Below, one piece after another: positions 54,801-64,000 of a stretch of DNA of 64,000 bases (the stretch's first letter is position 1; every line of letters starts with the position of its first letter). The notes under the pieces were generated by a model. That model was not told where the DNA came from and made no database searches. It saw only the letters and a program-made list of their open reading frames with translations. This DNA is from Castellaniella hirudinis_A (GTDB lineage: Bacteria > Pseudomonadota > Gammaproteobacteria > Burkholderiales > Burkholderiaceae_B). The stretch lies in the NCBI RefSeq assembly GCF_047468865.1, contig NZ_JBLGTV010000015.1, positions 1 through 64,000 on the forward strand, in the 5' to 3' direction. The translations under genes and the position numbers were made by a program.

Positions 54801-55718
54801 GTGAAGCCGCTTGTGCGTCTGGGGCAGGCCGCCTGGCTGGCCGAAATCGGGGTGGATCTGCATTGGCTGGATGTCCAGTCCGAGGCGGCCGCCGCTCCGG
54901 CGGCGGGTCGCGCCGCAGCCGCCGCCGAGGCCCGGCCGGCGGCGCCCGCATCGCCGCCGCCTGGCCCGTCGTCGGCCATCGCGCCCGCCGATGCGGCCGC
55001 GATGAAATCCCTGTTGGGCCGCTTGAAGCAGCCCGCGGGCCCTGTCCCGTCGGTGGGGCGGCCGGGCGTCGCGGATCAGCCGCCCGCGCGTCCGCTCGAC
55101 GAAGAACCGGCGGCGGGCCGAGCGGACATCGCGTCGCTGGCCGCCCGGATTCAGGCCTGTCAGTCATGCCCCCGCCATCAGCAGCGGTTGCGGGCTGTGC
55201 CCGGGGCGGGCCAGGCCGACCATCCCGATTACCTGATCGTGGCCGAACAGCCCGGCATCGACGATGAGGTGGCGGGCATGCCGTTTCAGGGGGATGCGGG
55301 CCGCTTGCTGGATGCCATGCTGGCCGCGGTGCGGCTGCCGCGGGCGGCGTCGCGCTACGCCACCTATGTGGTGAAGTGCCGCGCCCTGGGCGGGCAGCAG
55401 CCCGGCCCGGAAGACATCGCGGCCTGTTTGCCGTATCTGCAGCGTGAAATCGCGCTGGTGCGGCCGCGCTGGATACTGGCTCTGGGGCAGGTGGCCGCCC
55501 GGGCCGTGCTGGGGGAGCGGGCGGATTTCGATGCCGCGCGCGGCATCGCGCAAAGCTGCCGGCTGGCGGATGGAACCGAAATCCCGGTCTGGGTCACGCA
55601 TCAGCCGGCGTCGATGCTGGTGCGCGGCGCGCTGAAGCCCCAGGCCTGGCGCGATCTGGCCGCCTGGGCCCAGGCGGTGCGGGCCGCCGCCCAAGCCGCC
55701 CCCGGCGACGCTGGGTAA
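54801..55718 (+). CDS. Family-4-type uracil-DNA glycosylase with altered motif
   Basis: A 305-residue protein with a disordered Ala/Pro-rich part (about 30-110) and a UDG fold after it. Iron-sulfur cysteines fit family 4: CQSCP, then VVKCRALGG and ACLPYLQREI. Motif one, usually GEAPG with a following Asp, reads AEQPGIDDEVAGMPFQGDAG, keeping Glu. The C-terminal motif, usually a His-Pro-Ser/Ala run, reads THQPASMLVR, so the His is shifted or replaced by Gln. Start is GTG 54801 after GGAG; the TTG at 54774 is less likely. It follows tsaB-rimI in the usual order. Confidence 0.82.
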   Translation: MKPLVRLGQAAWLAEIGVDLHWLDVQSEAAAAPAAGRAAAAAEARPAAPASPPPGPSSAIAPADAAAMKSLLGRLKQPAGPVPSVGRPGVADQPPARPLDEEPAAGRADIASLAARIQACQSCPRHQQRLRAVPGAGQADHPDYLIVAEQPGIDDEVAGMPFQGDAGRLLDAMLAAVRLPRAASRYATYVVKCRALGGQQPGPEDIAACLPYLQREIALVRPRWILALGQVAARAVLGERADFDAARGIAQSCRLADGTEIPVWVTHQPASMLVRGALKPQAWRDLAAWAQAVRAAAQAAPGDAG

Positions 55719-55730
55719 ACAGGCGCGGAC

Positions 55731-57035
55731 TCAGCGCAGGGCCGTGCCGTGTTCGGTCTGGCCGATCTGTTTTTCCAGGCCGGGGTTTGCGCGGTGGTTT
55801 AGGCGGTTCCATTGGATGAAGACCACCATCAGGCAGGCCACCAGGATGCCGAACAAGGCAATGATGATATTGATGGACAGGCCCAGCCACAGCATCAGGC
55901 TGTAGACGGCCAGCATCAGCAGGATATTCAGCTGCTCGTTGAAGTTTTGCACGGCGATGGAGTGCCCCGCCGACAGCAGGACGTGGCCGCGATGCTGCAG
56001 CAGCGCGTTCATGGGCACCACGAAATACCCGGACAAGCCGCCGATCAGCAGCAGCAGGCAGTACACCGCCCAGGGGGTGTACACCAACGGCATCAGCAAG
56101 ACCACAAGCCCCATGGCGACGCCGATGGGCAGCACGGACAGCGCCTTGCGCAAGGGGACGCGCCCGGCGATCACCGCCCCGATGACGGTGCCGAAAGCCG
56201 CCACCCCCATCAAGACCGAGGCCTGATCCAGGCGGTAGCCCAGGTGCTGGGCCCCCCATTCGATGACGATGAACTGCAGCGTCGCGCCCGCGCCCCAGAA
56301 CAGCGTGGTCACGGCCAGGGAGATCTGCCCCAGCTTGTCGGACCAGAGCACGCGCACATAGCGCGAGAAATTGCGGACCAGGGCGGCGGGGTGGGTTTGC
56401 TGGCGCGGGTAGTAGGCATGGGTGTCGGGGATCAGCAGATTGCAGATGGCGGCGGCCACATAGACCAGGCTGATCATCAGAATGGCGCATTGGGCCGTGT
56501 TGTCGGCCAGGGTGTTGACCCAGTCGAAGGACATCAGCCAGGCGGAGACCGCCGGACTGATCAGCACCCCGCCCAGCACGGTGCCGACGATCACGGACAG
56601 CACCGTCAGCCCTTCGATCCAGCTGTTGCCCTTGACCAGGAGTTCCGGGGGCAGCATTTCGGTGACGATGCCGTATTTGGCGGGGGAATACGCGGCGGCC
56701 CCCACCCCGACGATGGTATAGGCCACGAAAATCAGCATCAGCTGATGGTTGTGGGCGAAACCGAAGGCGCCGTAGCTGAACATCAGCAGGCAGCCACAGG
56801 TTTTCAGGGCATTGGTGGCGAACATTACCCGCCCCTTGGGAAAGGCGTCCGCAAAAGCGCCCACGAACGCCGCCAGCACCACGTAGGCCAGCGCGAACCA
56901 CCATTTCATCATAGGGGCCATCCAGTCCGGGCCGCTTAAATCGGCGATCAGCCCGATGGCTGCGATCAGCAAGGCATTATCGGCCACAGACGATAGCGCC
57001 TGTGCCGCCATGACCATATAAAAGCCCTTGTTCAA
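55731..57035 (-). CDS. lplT: Lysophospholipid transporter LplT
   Basis: A 434-residue major-facilitator protein with twelve hydrophobic segments that flips lysophospholipids across the inner membrane. Family blocks: NKGFYMVMAAQALSSVADNALLIAA in two parts, AYSPAKYGIVTEMLPPELLVKGNSWIEG, and VVPMNALLQHRGHVLLSAGHSIAVQNF split over residues 320-350. It normally works with an acyltransferase (Aas/PlsC), which is not in this window. Convergent with the uracil-DNA glycosylase gene; divergent from smc. Confidence 0.94.
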   Translation of the reverse strand: MNKGFYMVMAAQALSSVADNALLIAAIGLIADLSGPDWMAPMMKWWFALAYVVLAAFVGAFADAFPKGRVMFATNALKTCGCLLMFSYGAFGFAHNHQLMLIFVAYTIVGVGAAAYSPAKYGIVTEMLPPELLVKGNSWIEGLTVLSVIVGTVLGGVLISPAVSAWLMSFDWVNTLADNTAQCAILMISLVYVAAAICNLLIPDTHAYYPRQQTHPAALVRNFSRYVRVLWSDKLGQISLAVTTLFWGAGATLQFIVIEWGAQHLGYRLDQASVLMGVAAFGTVIGAVIAGRVPLRKALSVLPIGVAMGLVVLLMPLVYTPWAVYCLLLLIGGLSGYFVVPMNALLQHRGHVLLSAGHSIAVQNFNEQLNILLMLAVYSLMLWLGLSINIIIALFGILVACLMVVFIQWNRLNHRANPGLEKQIGQTEHGTALR

Positions 57036-57257
57036 GCGTGAACCCCAAGGTGATTGGTGCTGCGTTGTCCGCTGCCCGGCTGCTCTGCTTGGGAGGGGCC
57101 AAACGGCGGATGCGGCAATAAAATGGATTTGCAGTATAGCGGCTAACGCGCGCGGTCATGGCGGTTTGCCGGTGCTTGCGGCCCAGATCCCTTGTTTTGC
57201 TGCGTTATCATATGCTGTCCGCTCCTGTTTTCTCTTTTTTCAGCCCGCCAGATTCCC

Positions 57258-60200
57258 GTGCGCCTCACGCAGATCAAACTTGCCGGATTCAAATCCTTCG
57301 TGGATCCGACCGTGATCCCCACGCCCAGCGAATTGGTTGGCGTGGTGGGGCCCAATGGCTGCGGCAAATCCAACATCATCGACGCCGTGCGCTGGGTGCT
57401 GGGCGAGACCAAGGCGTCCGAATTGCGCGGCGCATCCATGCAGGATGTGATTTTCAATGGCTCGGGGCAGCGCAAGCCCGCCGCCCGGGCGTCGGTCGAG
57501 CTGGTGTTCGACAACAGCCAGGGCCGGGCGGCGGGCCAGTGGTCCGCATTTGCCGAGATTGCGGTGCGCCGGGTTCTGACGCGGGACGGCGCCAGCAGCT
57601 ATTTCGTCAATAACCAGGCCGTGCGCCGCCGCGATATCCACGATATCTTCCTGGGGACGGGCCTGGGCACGCGGGGCTACGCCATCATTGGCCAGGGAAT
57701 GATCAATCGCCTGATCGAAGCCCGGCCCGAAGAATTGCGCGTCTACCTCGAAGAAGCCGCCGGGGTTTCGCGCTATAAAGAGCGCCGCCGCGAAACCGCA
57801 AACCGTCTGCAGGACACCCGCGAGAATCTCACCCGGCTGGATGACATCCTGCGCGAACTGTCCCTGCAGCTGGACAAGCTGCAGGCGCAGGCGCAGGTGG
57901 CCGCCGATTACCGCGCCTTGCAGGCCGAGGGCGAGCTCAAGCAGCACGCGTTGTGGCTGCAGCGCGAACAGGCTGCCCGCGACAGCCGCCAGGCCCTGGC
58001 CCTGCAGGCCGAGCAGGCCCAGGGGCGGCTGGATGCCGCTGTCGCGCAGCTGCGCGCCTTCGAGGCCGGCCTGGAAGCGCAGCGCGAGGCGCATTTTTCC
58101 GCCGGCGAGGCCGTCCACCAGGCCCAGGGGCGTCTTTTTGAAACGGGGGCCCTGGTCAGCCGCCTCGAAGCCGAAATCCGTCATACCGTCGATGCCCGCC
58201 ATCGCTTGCAGGCCCGGCGCGCCCAGTTGCAGTCGCAAATCCAGGAATGGGCGGATCAGCGCGGCCATACCGAGGCCGCCCTGGAAACCGCCCAGGCGCA
58301 GCGCGACGAAGCCGAAGCGCGGGCGGAAGTCCTGGCCGACCAGGCCCAGTCTGCCCAGGACAGCCTGCCCGGGCTGGATACCCGGCTGCGCGCCTTGCAC
58401 CAGCAGCGCGAAGAAGCGCGCCGTGTCCTGGCCCGCACCGAGCAAGACCTGGCGCTGACGGCCCAGGCCCAGCGGGATGCGGATCAGCAATGGCGTCGGC
58501 TGGAAGAACGCCAGCAGCGGCTGCGGCACGACCGGGACGCGCTGGGCATGCCCGATCCCGCCGAACAGCAGCGCTGGGCCGGTGAGTGCGTCGTGGCCGA
58601 ACAGCGCCTGGACGAGGCGCAGGCCCGCGTGCTGGCGCTCGAAGCCAGCCAGCCGGCCTTGGAGGCCGCGCTGGCGCAGGCGCAACAAGCCAGCCAGGAA
58701 GCGCGCCAGGGCCTGGATCGCCTGGAAGCCCGGTGCCAGGCCCTGGCGGCCCTGCAGGAAAAAATCCAATCCGATGACGCCCTGCAGCCTTGGCTGCAGT
58801 GCCAGGGCCTGGATGGCCTGGCGCGCCTGTGGCAGCAATTGCAGGTTGAACCGGGCTGGGCGACCGCGCTGGAAGCCGTGCTGCGCGAGCGCATGCATGC
58901 CTTGGGGCTGCGCGCGCTGGATCCCGTCTGTGCCTTCGCGGGGGACGCGCCCCCCGCGCGGCTGGCGTTCTACCAGGCGCCCGAGCAGGCTGAGGCTGTC
59001 GTGGCCGCGCCGGCCGGGGCGAAGCGCCTGCTGGATGTTGTGCGGGGACGCGAGGCCGCCTTGGCGCCGCTGCTGTCGGTCTGGCTGCGGGATGTTTTCC
59101 TCTGCGACGGCCTGGCCGAGGCCTTGGCCCGGCGTGCGCAATTGCCGCCGGGCGGACGCTGGGTGCTGCGCGAAGGCCACCAGGTGGATGCCTGCAGCGT
59201 GCGGTTCTATGCGGCCGAGTCCGAACAGGCGGGTCTGTTGGCGCGGCGGCAGCAGATCGACGACCTGGCCAGGGAAATCCGCGCGGCGCAGTTGGTGGCA
59301 GACCAGGCCGCCGATGCCCTGGCCCAGGCCCAGGCGCGGCGTCGGGCGCTCGACCAGGCCCTGCAGCCTGCGCGGGTGCAGATTGCCGAGCGCATGCAGG
59401 CCTTGCATCAGGCGCAAATGCAGCATCACCGTCTGGCCCAGCAGGCGGCCCAGGCCGGCGAGCAGGCGCAGCGCCTGGCGCGCGATATGCACGATCTTCA
59501 AGCGCAGATGCAGGTCTTGGCCGGGCAGCGCGAAGAAGCCGAGGCCCGTTTCGAGACCCTGGATCTGACGCTGGCCGAGCAGCAGGATCGCTACGCCGAT
59601 CTGGATCAGCAGATAGAAGACCTGGCGGCGCAGGCTGAACAGGCCCGCCAGCAGGGGCGCGAGCGCGAACGCGCGGCCCAGGAAGCGGAGTATGCCGTGC
59701 GGACGTTGCACCAGCGCCTGGATGAACTGCGGCGCAACCTGCAGCTGGCGGCCGACCAGGGACGCCGCGCCCAGGCGGAGCTCGATACTTTGCAGGGCGA
59801 ACTCTTTGCGCTCGATGAGTCCGTCGCCCAGGCGGGGCTGCAGGACGCCCTGGAAGCCCGGGCCGAGGCCGAGGACGCCTTGCGGCTGGCACGCATCCAG
59901 CAAGACGATGCGGCGGCGGCCCTGCGTCAGGCTGACGAAGGCCGCCTCGGCCTGGAGCGCACCCTGGATCCGCTGCGCGCCCAGATCACCGATCTGCAGC
60001 TCAAAGAGCAGGCGGCCCGCCTGGCGATCGAGCAGTACGCCGAGCAGCTGGACGCCCGCCAGGTGGATCGGCCGGCCTTGCAGCGTCACCTGGCCGAGCA
60101 GCCCGCCCAGTGGCGGCAGCTGGGCTGGCTGCAGGCCGAAGTCCAGCGGGTGTCGCGCCAGATAGAGTCCTTGGGCGCCGTCAACCTGGCCGCGCTGGAC

Positions 60201-60791
60201 GAGTTGCAGGCCGCCCAGGCGCGCAAAGGCTTTCTGGACAGCCAGCACCAAGACCTGATGGCCGCCATCGACACCCTGGAAGACGCGATCCGCAAGATCG
60301 ACCGCGAAACCCGCGAACTCCTGATGCAGACCTTCGAGACAGTGAATGGCCATTTCGGCCAATTGTTTCCACAGTTGTTCGGCGGCGGCGAGGCCCGCCT
60401 GAGCATGACGGGCGATGAAATCCTGGATGCGGGCGTGCAGGTCATGGCCCAGCCGCCGGGCAAGCGCAACAGCACGATCCATTTGCTGTCGGGTGGCGAA
60501 AAGGCCCTGACGGCCACCGCCTTGGTGTTTGCGCTGTTCAAGCTCAATCCGGCGCCGTTTTGCCTGCTGGACGAAGTCGATGCGCCGCTGGACGACGCCA
60601 ACACCGAGCGCTACGCCAATCTGGTGCGCGGCATGAGCGGCCAGACTCAGTTTCTTTTTATTTCACATAATAAAATCGCCATGCAGATGGCCCGGCAACT
60701 GGTGGGTGTCACCATGCAAGAGCAAGGGGTATCGCGTATCGTAGCGGTAGATATGGATTCAGCTTTGCAGTGGGCCGCCACAGCGGCCTGA
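57258..60791 (+). CDS. smc: Chromosome segregation protein SMC
   Basis: An 1177-residue condensin ATPase. Order: N-terminal head with Walker A VGPNGCGKSNIIDAVRW; first coiled coil rich in Gln/Ala/Glu (about 170-490); hinge about 500-650; second coiled coil; C-terminal head with signature LLSGGEKALTATAL and Walker B FCLLDEVDAPLDDAN. Start is GTG 57258 (VRLTQIKLAGFKSF), matching relatives; the frame is open upstream but unlike the family. The coiled-coil codon bias gives long false frames on the other strand. Runs into zipA and ligA. Confidence 0.95.
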   Translation: MRLTQIKLAGFKSFVDPTVIPTPSELVGVVGPNGCGKSNIIDAVRWVLGETKASELRGASMQDVIFNGSGQRKPAARASVELVFDNSQGRAAGQWSAFAEIAVRRVLTRDGASSYFVNNQAVRRRDIHDIFLGTGLGTRGYAIIGQGMINRLIEARPEELRVYLEEAAGVSRYKERRRETANRLQDTRENLTRLDDILRELSLQLDKLQAQAQVAADYRALQAEGELKQHALWLQREQAARDSRQALALQAEQAQGRLDAAVAQLRAFEAGLEAQREAHFSAGEAVHQAQGRLFETGALVSRLEAEIRHTVDARHRLQARRAQLQSQIQEWADQRGHTEAALETAQAQRDEAEARAEVLADQAQSAQDSLPGLDTRLRALHQQREEARRVLARTEQDLALTAQAQRDADQQWRRLEERQQRLRHDRDALGMPDPAEQQRWAGECVVAEQRLDEAQARVLALEASQPALEAALAQAQQASQEARQGLDRLEARCQALAALQEKIQSDDALQPWLQCQGLDGLARLWQQLQVEPGWATALEAVLRERMHALGLRALDPVCAFAGDAPPARLAFYQAPEQAEAVVAAPAGAKRLLDVVRGREAALAPLLSVWLRDVFLCDGLAEALARRAQLPPGGRWVLREGHQVDACSVRFYAAESEQAGLLARRQQIDDLAREIRAAQLVADQAADALAQAQARRRALDQALQPARVQIAERMQALHQAQMQHHRLAQQAAQAGEQAQRLARDMHDLQAQMQVLAGQREEAEARFETLDLTLAEQQDRYADLDQQIEDLAAQAEQARQQGRERERAAQEAEYAVRTLHQRLDELRRNLQLAADQGRRAQAELDTLQGELFALDESVAQAGLQDALEARAEAEDALRLARIQQDDAAAALRQADEGRLGLERTLDPLRAQITDLQLKEQAARLAIEQYAEQLDARQVDRPALQRHLAEQPAQWRQLGWLQAEVQRVSRQIESLGAVNLAALDELQAAQARKGFLDSQHQDLMAAIDTLEDAIRKIDRETRELLMQTFETVNGHFGQLFPQLFGGGEARLSMTGDEILDAGVQVMAQPPGKRNSTIHLLSGGEKALTATALVFALFKLNPAPFCLLDEVDAPLDDANTERYANLVRGMSGQTQFLFISHNKIAMQMARQLVGVTMQEQGVSRIVAVDMDSALQWAATAA

Positions 60792-60810
60792 GCATGCAAC
60801 CGAGGTTCTC

Positions 60811-61809
60811 ATGAGTGAATTGCAGATTTTGCTGATTTCGATAGGGGCGGTGCTGATCGTCCTGGTGCTGCTGTACAACGGCTGGCAAGAATGGCGCGCC
60901 CGGCGCAGCATGCGGCCCGTGCAGCCCGATCCGGGCCAGGATGTGCTGTTGCAAGACGCCCCGCAACGGCGCGAGCCCGGCCTGTGGGATCGCCCGCCCG
61001 CCCCGGCGGCGGCCCCCGAAGAACCCGCCGACATCGACCCCGCCTGCGAGGCCGTGATCGATATCGCCTTGGCGCACCCCGTGCCGGGCGCGGCGCTGGC
61101 CGACGCCGTGCGCGGCATCGAGCGGGCGGGGAAAAAGCCCGTGCGGGTGTTCGTCCAGCGCGAAGGGGGCGGATACAGCGCGCAGGCGCAGCCGGACGCC
61201 GCCTACGTGGCGCTGCAGTTGGCCGTGGTCATGGCCAACCGCAGCGGCCCGCTGACCGCCATCGAGTGGTCCAATCTCTGGACTCTGGCGCAAGACCTGT
61301 CCGAACACTTCGAGGGCCAGATCGAAGCGCCCGAGCAAGACGCCGTGCTGGGCCGCGCAACCGAACTCGACGCCCGCTGCGCGGCCATGGATGCCCAGGT
61401 CGGCTTGATCCTGCAGCTGGCGACGCCGCAGCCGCTGGCCGCCATTACACAGGCTGCCGCCCAGGCCGGCTTCGTGCCGTCTGGCCCGCGCTGGGCCTGG
61501 GTGGCTGAAAACGGCATGCCGCGCTTCACGATGCTGCTGGACAGCGGCAATCCGGCCGCCATCCACCGTGTGGACATCGTATTGGACGTGCCCAACAGCA
61601 TCCCGGACGACCAGGCGTTCAGCCGCATGGTGGCCGTGGGCCGGGATCTGGCCGGCCGCCTGGACGCCCATGTGCTGGACGACCAGGGCCGCACGTTCCA
61701 GGACAGCGCCATGGCGCCCATCGACCGGCAGATCAGCGCCTTGTACGACCAGTTGGAACAGGCCGGGTTTCTGGCCGGCACAGAACGCACCGCCCGGGTG
61801 TTTTCGTGA
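60811..61809 (+). CDS. zipA: ZipA-like cell-division protein
   Basis: A 332-residue protein with an N-terminal membrane anchor (ILLISIGAVLIVLVLLYNGW), a basic patch (EWRARRSMR), a Pro/Ala-rich linker and a C-terminal FtsZ-binding-like domain (about 190-330: DAQVGLILQLATPQPL, FTMLLDSGNP, DIVLDVPNSIPDDQAFSRM). ZipA tethers FtsZ to the membrane. Sequence is divergent from E. coli; the smc-zipA-ligA order supports the call. Its stop overlaps the ligA start. Confidence 0.88.
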   Translation: MSELQILLISIGAVLIVLVLLYNGWQEWRARRSMRPVQPDPGQDVLLQDAPQRREPGLWDRPPAPAAAPEEPADIDPACEAVIDIALAHPVPGAALADAVRGIERAGKKPVRVFVQREGGGYSAQAQPDAAYVALQLAVVMANRSGPLTAIEWSNLWTLAQDLSEHFEGQIEAPEQDAVLGRATELDARCAAMDAQVGLILQLATPQPLAAITQAAAQAGFVPSGPRWAWVAENGMPRFTMLLDSGNPAAIHRVDIVLDVPNSIPDDQAFSRMVAVGRDLAGRLDAHVLDDQGRTFQDSAMAPIDRQISALYDQLEQAGFLAGTERTARVFS

Positions 61810-63914
61810 GCGACGCGGCCTTGCGCCGGCAGCTGCGGGCGTTGCGCGATCAGATCGTCGCGCACAATCATCGTTATTACGTGCTGGACGATCCCGCCGT
61901 GACCGACGCCCAGTACGACGGCCTGATGCGGCAGCTGCAGGCCATCGAACAGGATCACCCCGACTGGATCACGCCCGATTCCCCCACCCAGCGGGTGGGG
62001 GCCGCGCCCAGCGGGCATTTCGCCCCCGTGCGCCATGCGGTGCGCATGTTGTCCCTGGGCAATGCTTTCCAGGACGAGGACGTCCGCGCTTTCGACCAGC
62101 GCATCGAAGCCACCCTGATCGACGCGGGCCTGCTGGCCCGGCCGGCGGACGCGCCCGCCGCCGGGGCGGCGCAGCCCGATCTGTTCGCGCCGGGGGCTGC
62201 CGCGCCGGCGGGGGTGGATTACCTGGCCGAATATAAATTCGATGGGCTGGCCGTCAGTCTGCGCTACCAGGACGGCCTGCTGGCGCAGGCCGCCACCCGG
62301 GGCGATGGCGCCGAAGGCGAGGACATCACCGCCAATATCCGCACCCTGCGTTCCGTGCCGCTGCGCCTGCGCGGGCAGGCCCCCGCCGTGCTGGAAGTGC
62401 GCGGCGAAGTCCTGATGACCCGCGACGACTTTGCCCGGCTCAACCAGCAGCAGTTGGCCCGCGGCGACAAGGTGTTCGTCAACCCGCGCAATGCCGCCGC
62501 GGGCAGCCTGCGCCAGTTGGATCCGCAGATCACGGCCACGCGGCCGTTGCGCTTCTATGCCTATGGCTGGGGCCAGATCCAGGATGCGGGCCGAGACTTC
62601 CTGCCCTGCGCGACCCACGCCGCCATGCTCGATTGGCTGGCGGATTTCGGCTTCGCCGCCAGCCCCGGCCGCCAGGCATGCCGGGGCGCGCAGGCCCTGC
62701 TGGATTTCTACCGCGATGTCGAAGGGCTGCGCGCGCGCCTGCCTTTCGACATCGACGGCGTGGTTTACAAGGTCGACAGCCTGAAGGCCCAGGACGTCCT
62801 GGGCTTTGTGGCGCGCGCGCCGCGTTTTGCCATTGCCCATAAGTTTCCGGCGCAGGAAGAAACCACTCGCCTGCTGGGGATCGACGTGCAGGTCGGGCGC
62901 ACCGGGGCGCTGACCCCCGTGGCCCGCCTGCAGCCGGTGTTCGTGGGGGGGGTGACCGTCACCAATGCCACCCTGCACAACGAGGATGAAATCCGCCGCA
63001 AGGATATCCGCATCGGCGATACCGTGATCGTGCGGCGCGCCGGGGACGTCATCCCCGAGGTCGTCGCGCCGGTATTGCCGGATCGGCCCGCCGATGCCCG
63101 GGTGTTCGACCTGCTGGCGGTGTGCCCGGTGTGCCCCGAATGCGGCTCGGCGGTCGAGCGCCCCGAAGGCGAGGCCATCACGCGCTGCACCGGGGGGCTG
63201 TTCTGTCCCGCGCAGCGCAAGCAGACCCTGTGGCATGCGGCCAGCCGCAAGGCCCTGGACATCGACGGCCTGGGCGAAAAACTGATCGAGCAACTGGTGG
63301 ATGGCGGCCGGGTGCATACGCTGGCCGATTTGTACGGCCTGGGCGAGCTGGAATTGTCCACGTATCCCCGCATGGGGCGCAAATCCGCCGCCAATCTGGT
63401 GCAGGCCATCGACGCCAGCCGCCGGCCGCCCTTGTCGCGCCTGTTGTATGCCCTGGGCATCCGCCATGTGGGCGACACCACGGCCCGGGACGTAGCCCGT
63501 CATTTTGGCTCGATGCAGGCCATCATGGACGCGTCGGAAGACGAATTGCTGCAGGTGCCGGAAGTCGGCCCTGTCGTGGCGGCGTCCATTCGCCGCTTTT
63601 TCGCCGAGGCGCACAACCGCGACGTCGTCGCCGCCCTGCAGGCCGCGGGGGTGCAACCCCAGGCCGACGCCGCGCCCGCCGGCGCGAAGCCCCTGGCGGG
63701 CAAGACGCTGGTTCTGACCGGCACCTTGCCCACCTTGACGCGCGACGAAGCCACGCGCCGCATCCTGGCGGCCGGGGGCAAGGTCAGCGGTTCGGTCTCG
63801 CGCAAGACCGCCTGGGTCGTGGCGGGCGAGGACGCCGGCGGCAAGCTGGCCAAGGCCGAATCACTCGGCGTTGCCATCCTGGACGAGGCCGGCCTGCTGG
63901 ACTTGCTGGGATGA
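61806..63914 (+). CDS. ligA: NAD-dependent DNA ligase
   Basis: A 702-residue ligase. The Ia/adenylation domain has HNHRYYVLDDPAVTDAQYDGL, the adenylated lysine block YKFDGLAVSLRY and RGEVLM; then the OB fold, the zinc site (CPVCPECGSAV, TRCTGGLFCPAQ), helix-hairpin-helix repeats and a C-terminal BRCT domain from about residue 625. A poorly conserved Ala/Pro insert (about residues 110-135) lies before the lysine block. Start is GTG 61806, overlapping the zipA stop (GTGA). Confidence 0.96.
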   Translation: MSDAALRRQLRALRDQIVAHNHRYYVLDDPAVTDAQYDGLMRQLQAIEQDHPDWITPDSPTQRVGAAPSGHFAPVRHAVRMLSLGNAFQDEDVRAFDQRIEATLIDAGLLARPADAPAAGAAQPDLFAPGAAAPAGVDYLAEYKFDGLAVSLRYQDGLLAQAATRGDGAEGEDITANIRTLRSVPLRLRGQAPAVLEVRGEVLMTRDDFARLNQQQLARGDKVFVNPRNAAAGSLRQLDPQITATRPLRFYAYGWGQIQDAGRDFLPCATHAAMLDWLADFGFAASPGRQACRGAQALLDFYRDVEGLRARLPFDIDGVVYKVDSLKAQDVLGFVARAPRFAIAHKFPAQEETTRLLGIDVQVGRTGALTPVARLQPVFVGGVTVTNATLHNEDEIRRKDIRIGDTVIVRRAGDVIPEVVAPVLPDRPADARVFDLLAVCPVCPECGSAVERPEGEAITRCTGGLFCPAQRKQTLWHAASRKALDIDGLGEKLIEQLVDGGRVHTLADLYGLGELELSTYPRMGRKSAANLVQAIDASRRPPLSRLLYALGIRHVGDTTARDVARHFGSMQAIMDASEDELLQVPEVGPVVAASIRRFFAEAHNRDVVAALQAAGVQPQADAAPAGAKPLAGKTLVLTGTLPTLTRDEATRRILAAGGKVSGSVSRKTAWVVAGEDAGGKLAKAESLGVAILDEAGLLDLLG

Positions 63915-64000
63915 TGAGCAATCATGCCCCCGGCCGCCGGGATGCCGTTGCATCAGAAAACGCTTTGTATGGGGCCCGGATACTGCAGGATCAGGCTGTC
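63911..64000 (+). CDS. Possible start of an unrecognised gene at the window edge
   Basis: An ATG at 63911 overlaps the ligA stop (ATGATGA) and the frame stays open for 30 codons to the edge (MMSNHAPGRRDAVASENALY and on). The tight overlap resembles the couplings seen in this operon. No family is recognisable from so short a piece; it may be chance. Confidence 0.3.
   Translation, partial: MMSNHAPGRRDAVASENALYGARILQDQAV

Overview
The window is GC-rich chromosomal DNA from a betaproteobacterium. Gene order and sequence fit Burkholderiales, most likely an Alcaligenaceae relative of Bordetella and Achromobacter. This is inferred from: nuoA-N followed by a DUF2818 gene, smc-zipA-ligA, a RisA/RisS-like two-component pair, and tsaB-rimI next to a family-4 uracil-DNA glycosylase and lplT. 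I saw no tRNA, rRNA or CRISPR array. Most of the window is housekeeping or catabolic DNA. The interest lies in regulatory DNA and in a few altered proteins.

Layout. 1-420: the end of an IS21-type element cuts off an Rpn-like nuclease gene. 554-4266: a YheO/DauR-type regulator is divergent from tryptophanase (tnaA) and an aromatic amino acid permease (tnaB). The AT-rich gap between regulator and tnaA carries a perfect 19-bp inverted repeat and five TTTATCA half sites. 4728-19331: a complete 14-gene respiratory complex I operon (nuoA to nuoN), then an enlarged DUF2818 gene. 20327-23137: an FMN-dependent 2-hydroxy acid dehydrogenase, serB and a PiuC-type hydroxylase. 23376-28415: two catecholate-type TonB receptors, each with a Fur-like 7-1-7 motif upstream. 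28590-32102: mfd.

32546-49079 is a glucose uptake and Entner-Doudoroff island. It holds an OprB porin, hexR, eda, edd, pgl, glk, zwf, a four-gene sugar ABC transporter and a glucokinase-RpiR fusion protein. A GDSL autotransporter esterase lies inside it. Glucose would enter through OprB and the ABC transporter, be phosphorylated by Glk, be oxidised by Zwf and Pgl, and be split by Edd and Eda to pyruvate and glyceraldehyde-3-phosphate. Six copies of a HexR-like palindrome (about TGTARTNNNAYTACA) lie in the three control regions of this island. This suggests one regulon controlled by the RpiR-type proteins encoded in it. The fusion protein has lost key residues in both its glucokinase phosphate loop and its sugar-phosphate (SIS) loop, while an intact Glk and an intact HexR are encoded nearby. 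It may have become a sensor or regulator.

49220-64000: ispD-ispF, a peroxiredoxin, the risA/risS pair, a tsaB-rimI fusion, a uracil-DNA glycosylase with an altered catalytic motif, lplT, smc, zipA, ligA and the possible start of one more gene at the edge.
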